A stretch of 64,000 nucleotides of DNA, from positions 1 to 64,000 of the forward strand of contig NZ_AUMH01000007.1 in assembly GCF_000430585.1 (NCBI RefSeq). Direction: 5' to 3'. A model generated the notes under the pieces. That model ran no database searches, was not told where the DNA came from, and worked only from the letters and a program-made list of their open reading frames with translations. Positions within the stretch are counted from its first letter, which is position 1; each line of letters starts with the position of its first letter. The translations under genes were made by a program, and so were the position numbers. Below, piece after piece: positions 8,507-16,390 of this stretch. The stretch is from Alicyclobacillus herbarius DSM 13609. Its GTDB lineage: Bacteria; Bacillota; Bacilli; Alicyclobacillales; Alicyclobacillaceae.

Positions 8507-8668
8507 GCGAGAAGCGGTGAAGTGATCACGCCTCGTTTTGTGATTTCGAGACTGTATTGGGAAATGGACGGGAGGCCGTACCTGCTTATGGCTTCCGGAA
8601 TCACCACGGAACGGTTGGTGCGCTTGGTGCAGTCGGTGAGGCCCCTGCGCGAAGACGACACGCAGTGA
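8507..8668 (+). pseudogene. In-frame continuation of the sigma-fusion gene after an amber codon
   Basis: Fifty-three codons directly after TAG 8504-8506 in the same frame, ending at TGA 8666-8668. The peptide contains SRLYWEMDGRPYLLMAS and then GITTERLVRLVQSVRPL, the form of the last strand and helix of DUF4367/LolA-like domains (Y-x-L-x-G-x-x-L-T-x-x-E-L...A-x-S-L). It has no good ribosome site of its own. It is best read as the detached tail of the upstream gene, lost through a single nonsense mutation or a sequencing error. Confidence 0.55.
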
Positions 8669-8794
8669 GTGGGCCATCCGCCCGACGATTGCATCGTGGT
8701 GATCGCCCCGGCCGACCCGTGCGGGCATTTGCATCCGGGCGCTCCCGGTGGCAATCTGGTGAGGGATACCCTGCCCGATTGGAGGGACGATGCG

Positions 8795-9724
8795 GTGAAG
8801 GCTGTCTATATTGAAGCGTACGGAGGGCGGGATCAACTTCGATACGGCGATTTGCCGGAGCCACGGGTGGGTCCGCGCGACGTGTTGATTGAGGTGCACG
8901 CGGCTGCCGTCAATCCGGTGGACTGGAAGATCCGCAACGGCTGGCTGAAGCAGCGGGTGCAATATGCGTTCCCGCTCATCCTCGGCTGGGATTTGGCCGG
9001 TGTGGTGGTGAAGACGGGGCCGGAGGTCACCCGCTTGCAGGTGGGCGACGAGGTGTTCTCGCGGCCGGACATCGCCCGCAACGGTGCGTATGCGGAGTAC
9101 ATCGCGGTGGACGAGCGGCTCGTCGCCAAGAAACCGTCCCGTCTGTCCTTCGAGGAGGCGGCCGCGGTTCCGTTGGCTGCGCTGACCGCCTGGGAGGCGT
9201 TGGTGGAGGTCGCACACGTGCAGGCGGGTCAGCGCGTGCTGATTCACGCCGGTGCCGGCGGGGTGGGTGTGTATGCCATCCAGTTGGCGAAGCACTTCGG
9301 GGCTGAGGTCACCACCACCGTGAGTGCGAAAAATGTCGGACTGGTGAAGGAGCTCGGGGCGGATCGCGTGATCGATTACACGGCTGAGGATTTTACGAAG
9401 GACGGGCGTGTGTATGACATCGTGTTCGACACGGTGGGATCAGAGGTCCAGGAACAGAGCCTGGATGTGGTGAAGCCGGGGGGAATCCTCGTATCCATCG
9501 TGTCGCCGCCCAAGCCGGAGGCCTGTGAGGAGCGAGGCATCCGCGGTGCGTGGTTTTTCCTCGAGCCGGACGGTGAAAAACTGGCGAAGATCGGGCGCCT
9601 TATTGAGGAGGGTCGGGTGAGGCCGGTGGTGGGCGCCGTGTTCCCGTTGGAGGAGGCGGCCAGGGCGCATGAGCTGAGCGAGTACCGCCATCTGCAGGGC
9701 AAGATTGTGCTGCGGGTGAAGTGA
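8795..9724 (+). CDS. NADP-dependent quinone-oxidoreductase-like dehydrogenase
   Basis: Medium-chain dehydrogenase/reductase of 309 residues in the zinc-free quinone oxidoreductase (Qor/zeta-crystallin) group. The N-terminal GroES-like part has PEPRVGPRDVLIEVHAAAVN and LGWDLAGVVVKTG; the nucleotide-binding motif is HAGAGGVGVYAIQLAKHFGA, followed by GADRVIDY. The Cys and His ligands of zinc alcohol dehydrogenases are absent. GTG 8795 is chosen because GGAGGGA lies seven bases upstream and the product then begins VKAVYIEAYGG as usual; the frame is open further upstream. It would reduce quinones or enones with NADPH in the cytoplasm. It stands alone. Confidence 0.85.
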   Translation: MKAVYIEAYGGRDQLRYGDLPEPRVGPRDVLIEVHAAAVNPVDWKIRNGWLKQRVQYAFPLILGWDLAGVVVKTGPEVTRLQVGDEVFSRPDIARNGAYAEYIAVDERLVAKKPSRLSFEEAAAVPLAALTAWEALVEVAHVQAGQRVLIHAGAGGVGVYAIQLAKHFGAEVTTTVSAKNVGLVKELGADRVIDYTAEDFTKDGRVYDIVFDTVGSEVQEQSLDVVKPGGILVSIVSPPKPEACEERGIRGAWFFLEPDGEKLAKIGRLIEEGRVRPVVGAVFPLEEAARAHELSEYRHLQGKIVLRVK

Positions 9725-9798
9725 GTGCGGGTGAAGTGAGGCCGTGATGAATGCCCTCGCGATGGGGGCCAGGCCCGTCCGATGGTAAGCTTGCGCGG

Positions 9799-9825
9799 GG
9801 GCCGCCGGCGTGTACCCGGCGGCCC
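9799..9825. terminator. GC-rich hairpin between convergent genes
   Basis: Ten-base arms GGGCCGCCGG (9799-9808) and CCGGCGGCCC (9816-9825) around a seven-base loop. It lies between the ends of a rightward dehydrogenase and a leftward membrane-protein gene. There is no T-tract on either side, so it may act as a bidirectional stem barrier rather than a classical terminator. Confidence 0.45.
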
Positions 9826-9850
9826 TTGGTCTCTCGAACCGCTGTGGCCG

Positions 9851-11218
9851 TCAGATGTACCCGAAGACCGGGGGGAAGAGAAGGACGACCGCGGCCGCCC
9901 AGAGGGCGTAGATCGGCAGGTAGACCGTCTGCCACCGCTCCAGGGCGGAAAATGGCGCCCGGCCGCGAAGGAAGCGAACGTAGAGCACGGCGGACCAGGC
10001 GAGGTTGGCGAGCAGGATCACGTTCTCGCCCAGGGCGGCCACGCGGTTGGGGCTCCAGCCGAACTCGGAAATCCGTGCGACGATGGCCCAGAGCGCCACC
10101 GCGTCGGCCAGAATTGCGCTGATGAGAAGCACCACCTGGAGGATGTCCAGCATTCCGGGCGGTGCGTCGGGATCGCGGGCGGAAACCGAGTACAGGACCA
10201 GCCCGAGCACCACGGCCAGCAGCAGGTCGAAGGCGATGAGCGCGTTGCGACCGATGTCGATCCCGCCTCCCCGCGCGAGAAAGGCCACGAGAAACGCCAG
10301 GAGGACGGCGGCGAACAGCGGCGTGAACAGCCGGCTCAACACCGGTGCCATGTTCTCGATGACGCTCTGCTTGGCCTCGACCAGCCACGAGGAGACGACG
10401 ACGGCGCCGGCCGCGCCGCACGGCAGAAGCCACGATGCAAAGAAGGGCTCCGCATCGATGCCGATGGTGGTGAAGATCAGCGTCATCACCGCGGTGAGCA
10501 CGCCACCGCCCAGGGCAATCAGCACGTAATAGATGAAGAGCTCTCCCGACCAGCGGACGAAATCCATCCGGCGGGCCCAGTCCTGCCACCGGCCGCCGGT
10601 GTAGGCCACCCCCACCACCAGCCAGAGGGCAATCGGCAGGTGCATCGCGGTCAGCGCCTCGGTGTTCCCGGCGGGATGGAACGGATAGACGTTCGCAAAC
10701 AGCACCGCGGCGACGAAAACGGCGGCCAATCCCAGGATCACCGATTGCGGGAGTTTTCGTTTCCAGACAAAGTAACCGATCAGCGCAGGGAAGACCAGCA
10801 GGCTCGCGTTGCGGATGTAGAAACCTGCCCGGACGTCCCACAGGGATTCAAAGAGCGCGGGCGCCTTGATGAGCGCAGCCGCCAGAATTGCGAATCCAAA
10901 GGCGGCGGCCGCATCGGTCCACCTCTGGGCCCCCTCCTTCTGTTCGACGGACCCGATCACCAACTGCTTCCAGATGCGTTCGGAATGCTCCCGGGCAAAT
11001 TCCCGGGAAAGGGCGTCGAGATCGCCCATCCGCCGGATTGCCACCAGGAACGCCTCGTCGGCAGCGAGGCCGGATGCCATCAGATCCTCGAGCACCCCGC
11101 GCAGGTGATCTTCCAATTCCGCCACGTCCGCGGTCCGAATGGCCTGGCGCCGGCGGAGATAGCCGCGCCACGCCTCAATCTGTTCTTCGAGCCACCGTTG
11201 GTCATGGGAGGCCAGCAT
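9851..11218 (-). CDS. PadR-associated membrane protein with permease prefix domain
   Basis: A 455-residue protein. The first 75 residues are soluble and helical, with a RTADVAELEDHLRGVLEDL...GLAADEAFLVAIRRMGDLDAL pattern that matches the permease prefix domain found beside PadR regulators. About ten to twelve hydrophobic helices follow, with no ATPase or transporter signature that I recognise. The ATG at 11218 has GAGGG six bases upstream, inside the end of the PadR gene, so the two are co-translated. Such pairs are common in Firmicutes and actinobacteria, and their role is unknown; the PadR protein is probably its repressor. Confidence 0.75.
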   Translation of the reverse strand: MLASHDQRWLEEQIEAWRGYLRRRQAIRTADVAELEDHLRGVLEDLMASGLAADEAFLVAIRRMGDLDALSREFAREHSERIWKQLVIGSVEQKEGAQRWTDAAAAFGFAILAAALIKAPALFESLWDVRAGFYIRNASLLVFPALIGYFVWKRKLPQSVILGLAAVFVAAVLFANVYPFHPAGNTEALTAMHLPIALWLVVGVAYTGGRWQDWARRMDFVRWSGELFIYYVLIALGGGVLTAVMTLIFTTIGIDAEPFFASWLLPCGAAGAVVVSSWLVEAKQSVIENMAPVLSRLFTPLFAAVLLAFLVAFLARGGGIDIGRNALIAFDLLLAVVLGLVLYSVSARDPDAPPGMLDILQVVLLISAILADAVALWAIVARISEFGWSPNRVAALGENVILLANLAWSAVLYVRFLRGRAPFSALERWQTVYLPIYALWAAAVVLLFPPVFGYI

Positions 11219-11221
11219 CCG

Positions 11222-11608
11222 TCATCCCTCCCCCGGGGACAAGCCCGGACCATGTCCTGTGGACGCTTGGATGGGCTGGTTGAGCAGCGTCCACAGGTTG
11301 TGCAGGGTTTCTTCCACGGTCTGCCATTGACGCCGTTCCTCCGCCAGTTCCTCAAGGCCGCGTCGCGTGACGCGGTAGTACTTGCGGCGGCGTCCGTTCT
11401 CAGCCACCTCCCACCGGGATTCAATCAGGCCTAGCCGTTCCAGCCGGTGCAGCACGGGATACAGCATGCCGTCCGTCCACTCCATCCGCCCGTTGGACAG
11501 TTCGCGGACGCGCTTCAGGATGGCGTACCCGTAGCTGTCCCCTTCCGCTAGAATGGCCAGGACGATGGGGGTGGCGGAAGCGGCGACCAGCTCCTTGTTG
11601 ATCTCCAT
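11222..11608 (-). CDS. PadR-family transcriptional regulator
   Basis: Winged-helix regulator of 128 residues. It shows the PadR pattern: ILAEGDSYGYAILKRVRELSNGRMEWTDGMLYPVLHRLERLGLIESRWE, then RRRKYYRVTRRGLEEL and a C-terminal dimerisation helix. The ATG at 11608 is preceded by GGAGCGGAG; the frame from 11632 is not supported. It is the first gene of a two-gene leftward operon with the membrane protein downstream. An inverted repeat overlaps its promoter at 11701-11729, which fits autorepression, the usual mode for PadR proteins. The inducing ligand is unknown. Confidence 0.9.
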   Translation of the reverse strand: MEINKELVAASATPIVLAILAEGDSYGYAILKRVRELSNGRMEWTDGMLYPVLHRLERLGLIESRWEVAENGRRRKYYRVTRRGLEELAEERRQWQTVEETLHNLWTLLNQPIQASTGHGPGLSPGEG

Positions 11609-11700
11609 GTTCTCCGCTCCTCGGCGGCCCATCGTGTGCGCGCGGGATCGGCAGAGCCGCCGAGCGATTCGGCGCGCCGGAGCCTGGGCCGCCCTCCGAC

Positions 11701-11729
11701 ATTATACATCATACTTCTAGGTATGTGGA
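11701..11729 (-). promoter_or_regulatory. SigA-type promoter with PadR operator
   Basis: On the minus strand TCCACA (11724-11729) and TATAAT (11701-11706) are spaced by 17 bases. The spacer carries the inverted repeat CATAC-N6-GTATG (11710-11725), exactly where a repressor would block polymerase. It drives the PadR gene that starts at 11608. Confidence 0.7.
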
Positions 11730-11748
11730 GGGAGAAAAGGCCACCGAC

Positions 11749-12390
11749 TCAGCGCGAGGTGGATTGTTCCACCCACCGTTGCAAGGCGGTTCCGTCGATG
11801 TTGATGAACGTGTTGTTCTGCATGTTGGTCTCGAGGTACAGGTGCCCGCCTTGGCGAATCAACAGATAGGGGAATGTGAGGCCGGGGAGAGACTTGAGCC
11901 GGACTTCCAGGCCGTATTGGGCATAGTCCGTTCCCCCGGTGGGAATGGTCATGGGCACGGAGTGCCCGGAGTTCAGGTCGGACACAACCTGTTGAATCAG
12001 TTCTGAATCGGTTGAGGTTCTCTTGCCCGAAACAATCATCGCGATATCATCGGTAGTGAAAGTCCGCGCAGGCAGACTTTCGCGCCGATACGTACACTGC
12101 CACATATCCCCAATGACATACACAAAGTCTCTCGGGCTTTCCCCATCGATCTTACAGATTACGTCACCGTTCTGAGTTCGGCCAACACGTTGTGAACAGG
12201 ACTGTTGAATGGGTTTAACATTCATTTCGGCGATGTATGTAATGCCATTCAGTTTCAGCTCTGTTCCTGAGATTTGTCCGATGGGTTCTGTTTCAAACAC
12301 ATAGACCCTGTACAGTACATAGAGTCCAATGAAGAACGCAAGGACAAGAGCGAAGCCAAGGAACACATGGTTGGTCTTTCGTTTGATCAT
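11749..12390 (-). CDS. Membrane-anchored hypothetical protein
   Basis: I do not recognise the family. From the ATG at 12390 the product has 213 residues: a short basic N-terminus, one membrane helix (about residues 9-30, VFLGFALVLAFFIGLYVLY), then an extracellular part. Its last 80 residues (LIQQVVSDLNSG..., GLEVRLKSLPG, INIDGTALQRWVEQ) share a layout with the end of the protein encoded at 12645-13250, so the two probably carry the same domain. The frame is open up to 12570 and could start there, adding 60 residues. Codon use looks like its neighbours. It may belong to the ECF-sigma locus just to the right. Confidence 0.6.
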   Translation of the reverse strand: MIKRKTNHVFLGFALVLAFFIGLYVLYRVYVFETEPIGQISGTELKLNGITYIAEMNVKPIQQSCSQRVGRTQNGDVICKIDGESPRDFVYVIGDMWQCTYRRESLPARTFTTDDIAMIVSGKRTSTDSELIQQVVSDLNSGHSVPMTIPTGGTDYAQYGLEVRLKSLPGLTFPYLLIRQGGHLYLETNMQNNTFINIDGTALQRWVEQSTSR

Positions 12391-12644
12391 GACCCGTAAC
12401 CACTCCGGGAATGAGATTAGGAAAGATTGTACCGTAAAAAGGGCGGAGTTCAAGAGTTTCAATATGTCGTCAAAGGATGACCAAAGCTTCCTCATGCGTT
12501 GAAGAATCGTTCTGCAGTGCGGGTACAAGGATTCAACCGCGTTTGATGAATTTTTCCAACGGCCACGCACCGGCCATGCGAAGTGCCGGTGTGTGCCGTT
12601 GTCTTAGGATGTTACCCCTCTCGTCGTTGGAACGGGATACCATG

Positions 12645-13250
12645 TCACGGCATCCCATTGCCAACTTGTGGGATGTCGTTTCGCCATCCGTCGCACAGCC
12701 AGTTGTACACTTCCGGACTTTCGAGACGCAGGGATTTTTCTGGATGATCCCCGTCCATGATCACCACCGTGTTGTGCGAGGTTTGGTCGAGCACGACCTG
12801 GACATTCTTCTCGTTTGACAGTTGCAATTCAAGACCCGGGGGTCCGGCGTACGTTCGTCCCGCTTCCTGTATAGTCTGCACTCCTTCGTTGTGGTTCAGG
12901 TCGTTCAGGAGTTTCTCAACCACGTTGTCAGGAACCAGGTACGTGTGCAGTACCGTGACGACAATACCTGAGGTTGGTGCGGGTGGAATGAAAAGCGCGC
13001 GCTGAACCTCTTGGACGGTGGGCAAGCATTCTTCGACGGTTGACGAATCCTGTTTCGACGTGGCTTGTGAAGGCGGTGCATCCCGGTCAATGGTGCTCTT
13101 TGCGAACACCATGGCGCCTGCGGTGGGTTTGGGTATACTTTCACGGGTTGCGATGGCGTCTTTCAGGTGGAACTCGCCGATCAACGTCTTTCCAGCCCCG
13201 ATACTCAATCCCAGTGCAACGAGTAAAGCCGTAAGAACCAGTCTCGACAT
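12645..13250 (-). CDS. Exported hypothetical protein, paralogue of the neighbour
   Basis: A 201-residue protein with an N-terminal hydrophobic segment (LVLTALLVALGLSIGAG) acting as signal peptide or anchor, a low-complexity spacer, and a C-terminal domain of about 115 residues. That domain (VVEKLLNDLNHNEGVQ, YAGPPGLELQLSNEK, VVIMDGDHPEKS, SPEVYNWLCDG) matches the layout of the C-terminus of the protein at 11749-12390: a dLN helix, a G-L-E strand, an I/M-D-G strand and a closing helix with W. The function is unknown. Both genes point away from the ECF sigma/anti-sigma pair at 13443-14623. Confidence 0.6.
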   Translation of the reverse strand: MSRLVLTALLVALGLSIGAGKTLIGEFHLKDAIATRESIPKPTAGAMVFAKSTIDRDAPPSQATSKQDSSTVEECLPTVQEVQRALFIPPAPTSGIVVTVLHTYLVPDNVVEKLLNDLNHNEGVQTIQEAGRTYAGPPGLELQLSNEKNVQVVLDQTSHNTVVIMDGDHPEKSLRLESPEVYNWLCDGWRNDIPQVGNGMP

Positions 13251-13442
13251 CGTGGCGACACCTCTTCCATCGGTTCATTCGTCAACATAATCGTCAACGG
13301 TGACCGGATGGTTACACGACGACAGAGTTGGCACGTGCATATGGGTGGCTAATGGCATGTTCTCAGCATCACGGCACCCATTTTCATGTGCCGGTGTAAC
13401 ACGTGGCCAGCCGGATACGACGATCTATGTGCAAAGCGAGGG

Positions 13443-14018
13443 ATGCCGTTGGCCGACATTCAGCATCAGGCGAAGCGTGCCATTCAGGAACTGTTGGAGC
13501 AATACGGAAACGAGATTTACCAATACGTGCTGTACACGCTCGGCGACCGGGGTTTGGCGGAGGATGCGGTGCAGGAAATCTTTTTGCGCGCTCTGGAAGC
13601 GTGGCCCCGGTTCGAACACCGGAGCAGTCCCCGGACCTGGCTGTGGGCCATCGCCAGGCATTATGTGCGGGATATGATCCGCAAGAAAAGACGCGCAAGG
13701 AACCAAGCAGAGGTCCTGCTCGATCACGTGGCGGATCGACCGTGCGACGACCGTTCGTTGGATCGAATCGAGCTGGAGAGTGCTTTGCACAACCTTCCTG
13801 TTTCGTACAGGGAGGTCGTCATCTTGCGTGTGATTCAGGACAGTCCGGTGCGGGAAGTCGCGGAACTCCTTGGTTGGTCGGAGGTCAGGGTCCGTGTGAC
13901 CCTGCACCGGGCCATCAAAAAACTGCAGAAGGACTTTGTGGAGGCAGATGAACGACGTCCCAACCCGCGGGAAGGAAGGGAATCCGGATGGACTTCAAGC
14001 ACATACAGGAAAGGTTAA
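13443..14018 (+). CDS. ECF sigma-70 factor
   Basis: Sigma factor of 191 residues, complete. Region 2 contains YQYVLYTLGDRGLAEDAVQEIFLRALEAW and the -10 reading RTWLWAIARHYVRD; region 4 contains LPVSYREVVILRVIQDSPVREVAELLGWSEVRVRVTLHRAIKKLQ. The family is SigW/SigV-like. The ATG at 13443 starts a normal N-terminus (ADIQHQAKRAIQELLEQYG), though the ribosome site (AGCGAGGG) is weak. The gene overlaps by 31 bases the gene of a membrane protein that has the form of an anti-sigma factor, so the two are probably co-expressed and the sigma factor is held at the membrane until a signal arrives. Confidence 0.85.
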   Translation: MPLADIQHQAKRAIQELLEQYGNEIYQYVLYTLGDRGLAEDAVQEIFLRALEAWPRFEHRSSPRTWLWAIARHYVRDMIRKKRRARNQAEVLLDHVADRPCDDRSLDRIELESALHNLPVSYREVVILRVIQDSPVREVAELLGWSEVRVRVTLHRAIKKLQKDFVEADERRPNPREGRESGWTSSTYRKG

Positions 14019-14623
14019 GACCTTTGGGAGAAGTGCAGATGCCCGCCCACCTTCGCGATCGCGTGCGTGACGCCATCGCGCGGGCGGAGGTTCCGTCACG
14101 TCCGGCGAACCGCGCGAGCACGAGAAAACCAGTGTGGATGGGCGGGAGCATCGGTGCGGTGGCGGTGTTGATGATCGCGACGGGTGTGTACTTGTGGAAC
14201 GGTGCGCCTGGGCACCTACCTGGCCCGTCGGGGAAGCAGACGGACAACATGATGCATGCTGAATCACCGACGCAAGGTTTGGGGAGCTCAAACCGGCCGG
14301 GCAAGAACGAGGCCGGTACCTCTGCAAATGCGGATGCAACGAGTTTGCCGGGGAACCCCTCGCCTGGTCCAGCGGGAAACCTGCCGGCGAACGGCATGGG
14401 AACGGACAACATCATGATTCCCCATGCCGTGGCGTGGGGGAACAGAACGTATGTTCTCACATCCGAGAACGTATCTCGCGTAGGAGCGGAAATCGGGCGG
14501 TCCGGGCATTTTGAGCTGTATGCGATACCGGGTGTGCCGGACACGAGCGCGATCGCGGTACACATCAACGGCAACATGTACCTCAAGGCCACAGCAGAGT
14601 CGCACCGTGGGGCTTCTCCGTAA
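13988..14623 (+). CDS. Putative anti-sigma factor, single-pass membrane protein
   Basis: A 211-residue protein. Residues 1-40 are cytoplasmic and helical (FKHIQERLRPLGEVQMPAHL), residues 52-71 form one membrane helix (GGSIGAVAVLMIATGVYLW), a Gly/Pro/Asn-rich linker follows, and a compact external domain ends the protein (TYVLTSENVSRVG, IAVHINGNMYLKA). Position and topology are those of an anti-sigma factor for the overlapping ECF gene. There is no zinc-binding HxxxCxxC motif. The assignment rests on context and topology only. Confidence 0.65.
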   Translation: MDFKHIQERLRPLGEVQMPAHLRDRVRDAIARAEVPSRPANRASTRKPVWMGGSIGAVAVLMIATGVYLWNGAPGHLPGPSGKQTDNMMHAESPTQGLGSSNRPGKNEAGTSANADATSLPGNPSPGPAGNLPANGMGTDNIMIPHAVAWGNRTYVLTSENVSRVGAEIGRSGHFELYAIPGVPDTSAIAVHINGNMYLKATAESHRGASP

Positions 14624-15050
14624 CGGCGGGCGGAGTGGAACGCAAAGAATGAAAAGGCTATTCGGTGGCCGGGCACCATGTATGAGCGCATGATGGGATT
14701 GTGGACATTCAACCACAACCCGTCGTGCGCTTTTTGCATGGCTTCTTTTCGGGGAAGACATGGGGAAGCGCCGGCGCTCCCGTTCACTTGGCCGAGAAAC
14801 GGAATCTCACGACTCGGTCTGAAGGGGGCGCAGGACCGCCGGAAGGTCACAATGCCGGTAGTCCGATGTCACGCAGACACGCCGGCAGGCACTCTGGCCA
14901 ACGGGTGTATGGCGTGTCCGGCGTGGTGCACCATTCACATCTTCGGTCGTGCAGGCCCATCGCACACGGCCGGAATGGGGTGCACTTGAGCCGTACGGCA
15001 TCGTGTACGGCACAAATTTGAAGGGAGGTGAAGAAAAGAGCAGGCAGTTC
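14624..15050. other. Intergenic stretch without a convincing gene
   Basis: Open frames here have atypical composition and no ribosome sites, and overlap each other on both strands. The only local structure is near the right end: the palindrome GCCGTACGGC at 14990-14999 and a direct repeat GTACGGCA at 14993-15000 and 15005-15012. A purine-rich GAAGGGAGGTGAAG follows just before the hairpin array at 15051. Confidence 0.5.
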
Positions 15051-15305
15051 GGCGACAGGTGTCGCCGGTGATGGGCGCCAGGGCATAGCCCGGCGCACGA
15101 CGCCCACCGCTTGCCGGAGGCAAGCACCCGTCAGGGTACGTGGGCGGCCACGGTTTATCACGACGGCATTGGCAAATGGCGTCGTGATAAACACCCGCGA
15201 AGCGGGAATGTGGCATGCATGCTAACCACAGGCACGAGAGACGGCGAAGGCTGGGGCGTCCGCCTCTGTCTCTGCGCCGGAGGCGGGCAGAGACAGAGGC
15301 GGACG
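15051..15305. repeat. Array of seven consecutive hairpins upstream of the recombinase gene
   Basis: Seven inverted repeats in 255 bases: 15051/15066 (GGCGAC-N4), 15075/15096 (GCGCC then GGGC), 15109/15125 (GCTTGCC-N3), 15139/15152 (CGTGG-N4), 15153/15192 (13-base arms GTTTATCACGACG, then one mismatch and four more pairs), 15194/15206 (CCCGC-N3) and 15257/15305 (19-base perfect arms, N11). None is followed by a T-tract. A run like this points to folded single-stranded DNA or a structured RNA. It ends about 210 bases before the tyrosine recombinase gene. Confidence 0.65.
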
Positions 15306-15516
15306 GGAGCCGAAAAGTGGCTTGAAATCAAGCGGTTGGCGAGCGGATCGGACGGAAATTCGGCGGAAACGATTCGCCGGGAGCGGGGGATTTTCGCGTC
15401 TGGAGGGCAAGGCATCTATCGTTACTACCGTCATCGACCGTCACGGTACAAGGCGGGGAATGCACGCGTGGTGACGATGGTGACGATGGTGACGGTCGTT
15501 TTGGAGGAACCTCATC

Positions 15517-16368
15517 ATGGGGAGCACGGAGAAGACACTGATGGACCAGGTGCGGGCGGTGTTTCGCCACACTCGCCAGGGGAGCATTCGCACGCGCGAG
15601 CGGTACCGGGAAGCCGGGCAACGGTTGGCGAAGTTTCTTGGTGCACAGTTTCAATTGAAAAATCTGCGAAATTTGCAGGACAAACACTTGGAGGCATACG
15701 TGCGGTACATGCAGGCGAACGGGCGAACGCCGGCGCACATCAAAACCGAGCTTTCGGCGATCCGCTGGATTGCGGATCAGGTCGGCTTGAAGCGCCCGCT
15801 GGAGGACGCACGGACATTCAACCTCCGGATGAACATCGGTCGCCGGAGTTTCCGAGGGCATGACCGGACGTGGAAAGCAGAGGAGTTGCGGATCATCAAC
15901 GAAGCACCGGATCGCATTCGGAGCGTGCTCATTCTGGCGCGGGACCTCGGGTTGAGAATTCATGAGGCACACCGGATCGATGTCGCGCACGCGCGCCAGG
16001 CGTTGGTGACGAACGTGCTGGAGGTCAAGGGCAAAGGAGGATTGATCCGCTATGTCCCGCTTCGGGGAGAAGCGCGCGACGTGTTGGAACAGGCTGTCCG
16101 GCACGCACGACCCGGTGATAAGCTGTTCGTTGCCCCCGGCGTGAAAACCCACGAAGCGATCCGTGAGGTGCAGGATTACATACGCCATCATCGCCCGCCA
16201 GGGAGCACGGTCACCGCACACGGGCTTCGTCATGGGTATGCGCGGGACCGATATATGGAGTTTCGCGAGGCCGGGTTGTCGGATAAGGAGGCCAAGGCCC
16301 GCGTGAGTGAACTGCTGGGCCATCATCGAGAAGAGGTGACAGACATATATTTGGGGTCGTTGCGTTGA
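15517..16368 (+). CDS. Tyrosine recombinase/integrase
   Basis: Site-specific recombinase of 283 residues. An N-terminal SAM-like DNA-binding domain (about 8-110) resembles the Phage_int_SAM_2 type, and the catalytic domain resembles Integrase_1. All catalytic residues are visible: R147 in ARDLGLRIHEAHR, K171 or K173 in VKGKGG, H235 and R238 in HGLRHGYAR, H269/H270 in LLGHHREE, and the nucleophile Y278 in TDIYLGSLR. The ATG at 15517 has TTGGAGGAA eight bases upstream. The upstream tandem GTGACGATG copies (15470-15492) are non-coding. It is followed by GTGTACG repeats and, further on, excisionase-like and replication genes, so it most likely moves that module. Confidence 0.9.
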   Translation: MGSTEKTLMDQVRAVFRHTRQGSIRTRERYREAGQRLAKFLGAQFQLKNLRNLQDKHLEAYVRYMQANGRTPAHIKTELSAIRWIADQVGLKRPLEDARTFNLRMNIGRRSFRGHDRTWKAEELRIINEAPDRIRSVLILARDLGLRIHEAHRIDVAHARQALVTNVLEVKGKGGLIRYVPLRGEARDVLEQAVRHARPGDKLFVAPGVKTHEAIREVQDYIRHHRPPGSTVTAHGLRHGYARDRYMEFREAGLSDKEAKARVSELLGHHREEVTDIYLGSLR

Positions 16369-16390
16369 TGTGTCACGATGGTGCGTCGTT

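Noticed and set aside
9600..10841. Minus-strand frame of 413 codons
   Set aside because: Overlaps the membrane protein gene in another frame, with extreme Arg/Gly/Pro composition; a shadow of the real gene.
9782..11434. Long plus-strand frame of 550 codons
   Set aside because: It is antisense to the PadR operon, rich in Arg, Gly, His and Gln with no domain, and has no ribosome site. GC-rich membrane genes often leave such open frames on the other strand.
13915..14850. Minus-strand frame of 311 codons
   Set aside because: Antisense to the anti-sigma gene and the end of the sigma gene; Ala/Pro/Arg-rich with no domain.
15028..15225. 65-codon frame behind a purine-rich site within the hairpin array
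   Set aside because: The GTG start lies too close to the Shine-Dalgarno-like sequence, and the inverted repeats determine the codons, so a coding role is unlikely.
15257..15305. 19-bp inverted repeat considered as a terminator
   Set aside because: No T-tract follows on either strand, and it is one of seven consecutive hairpins.
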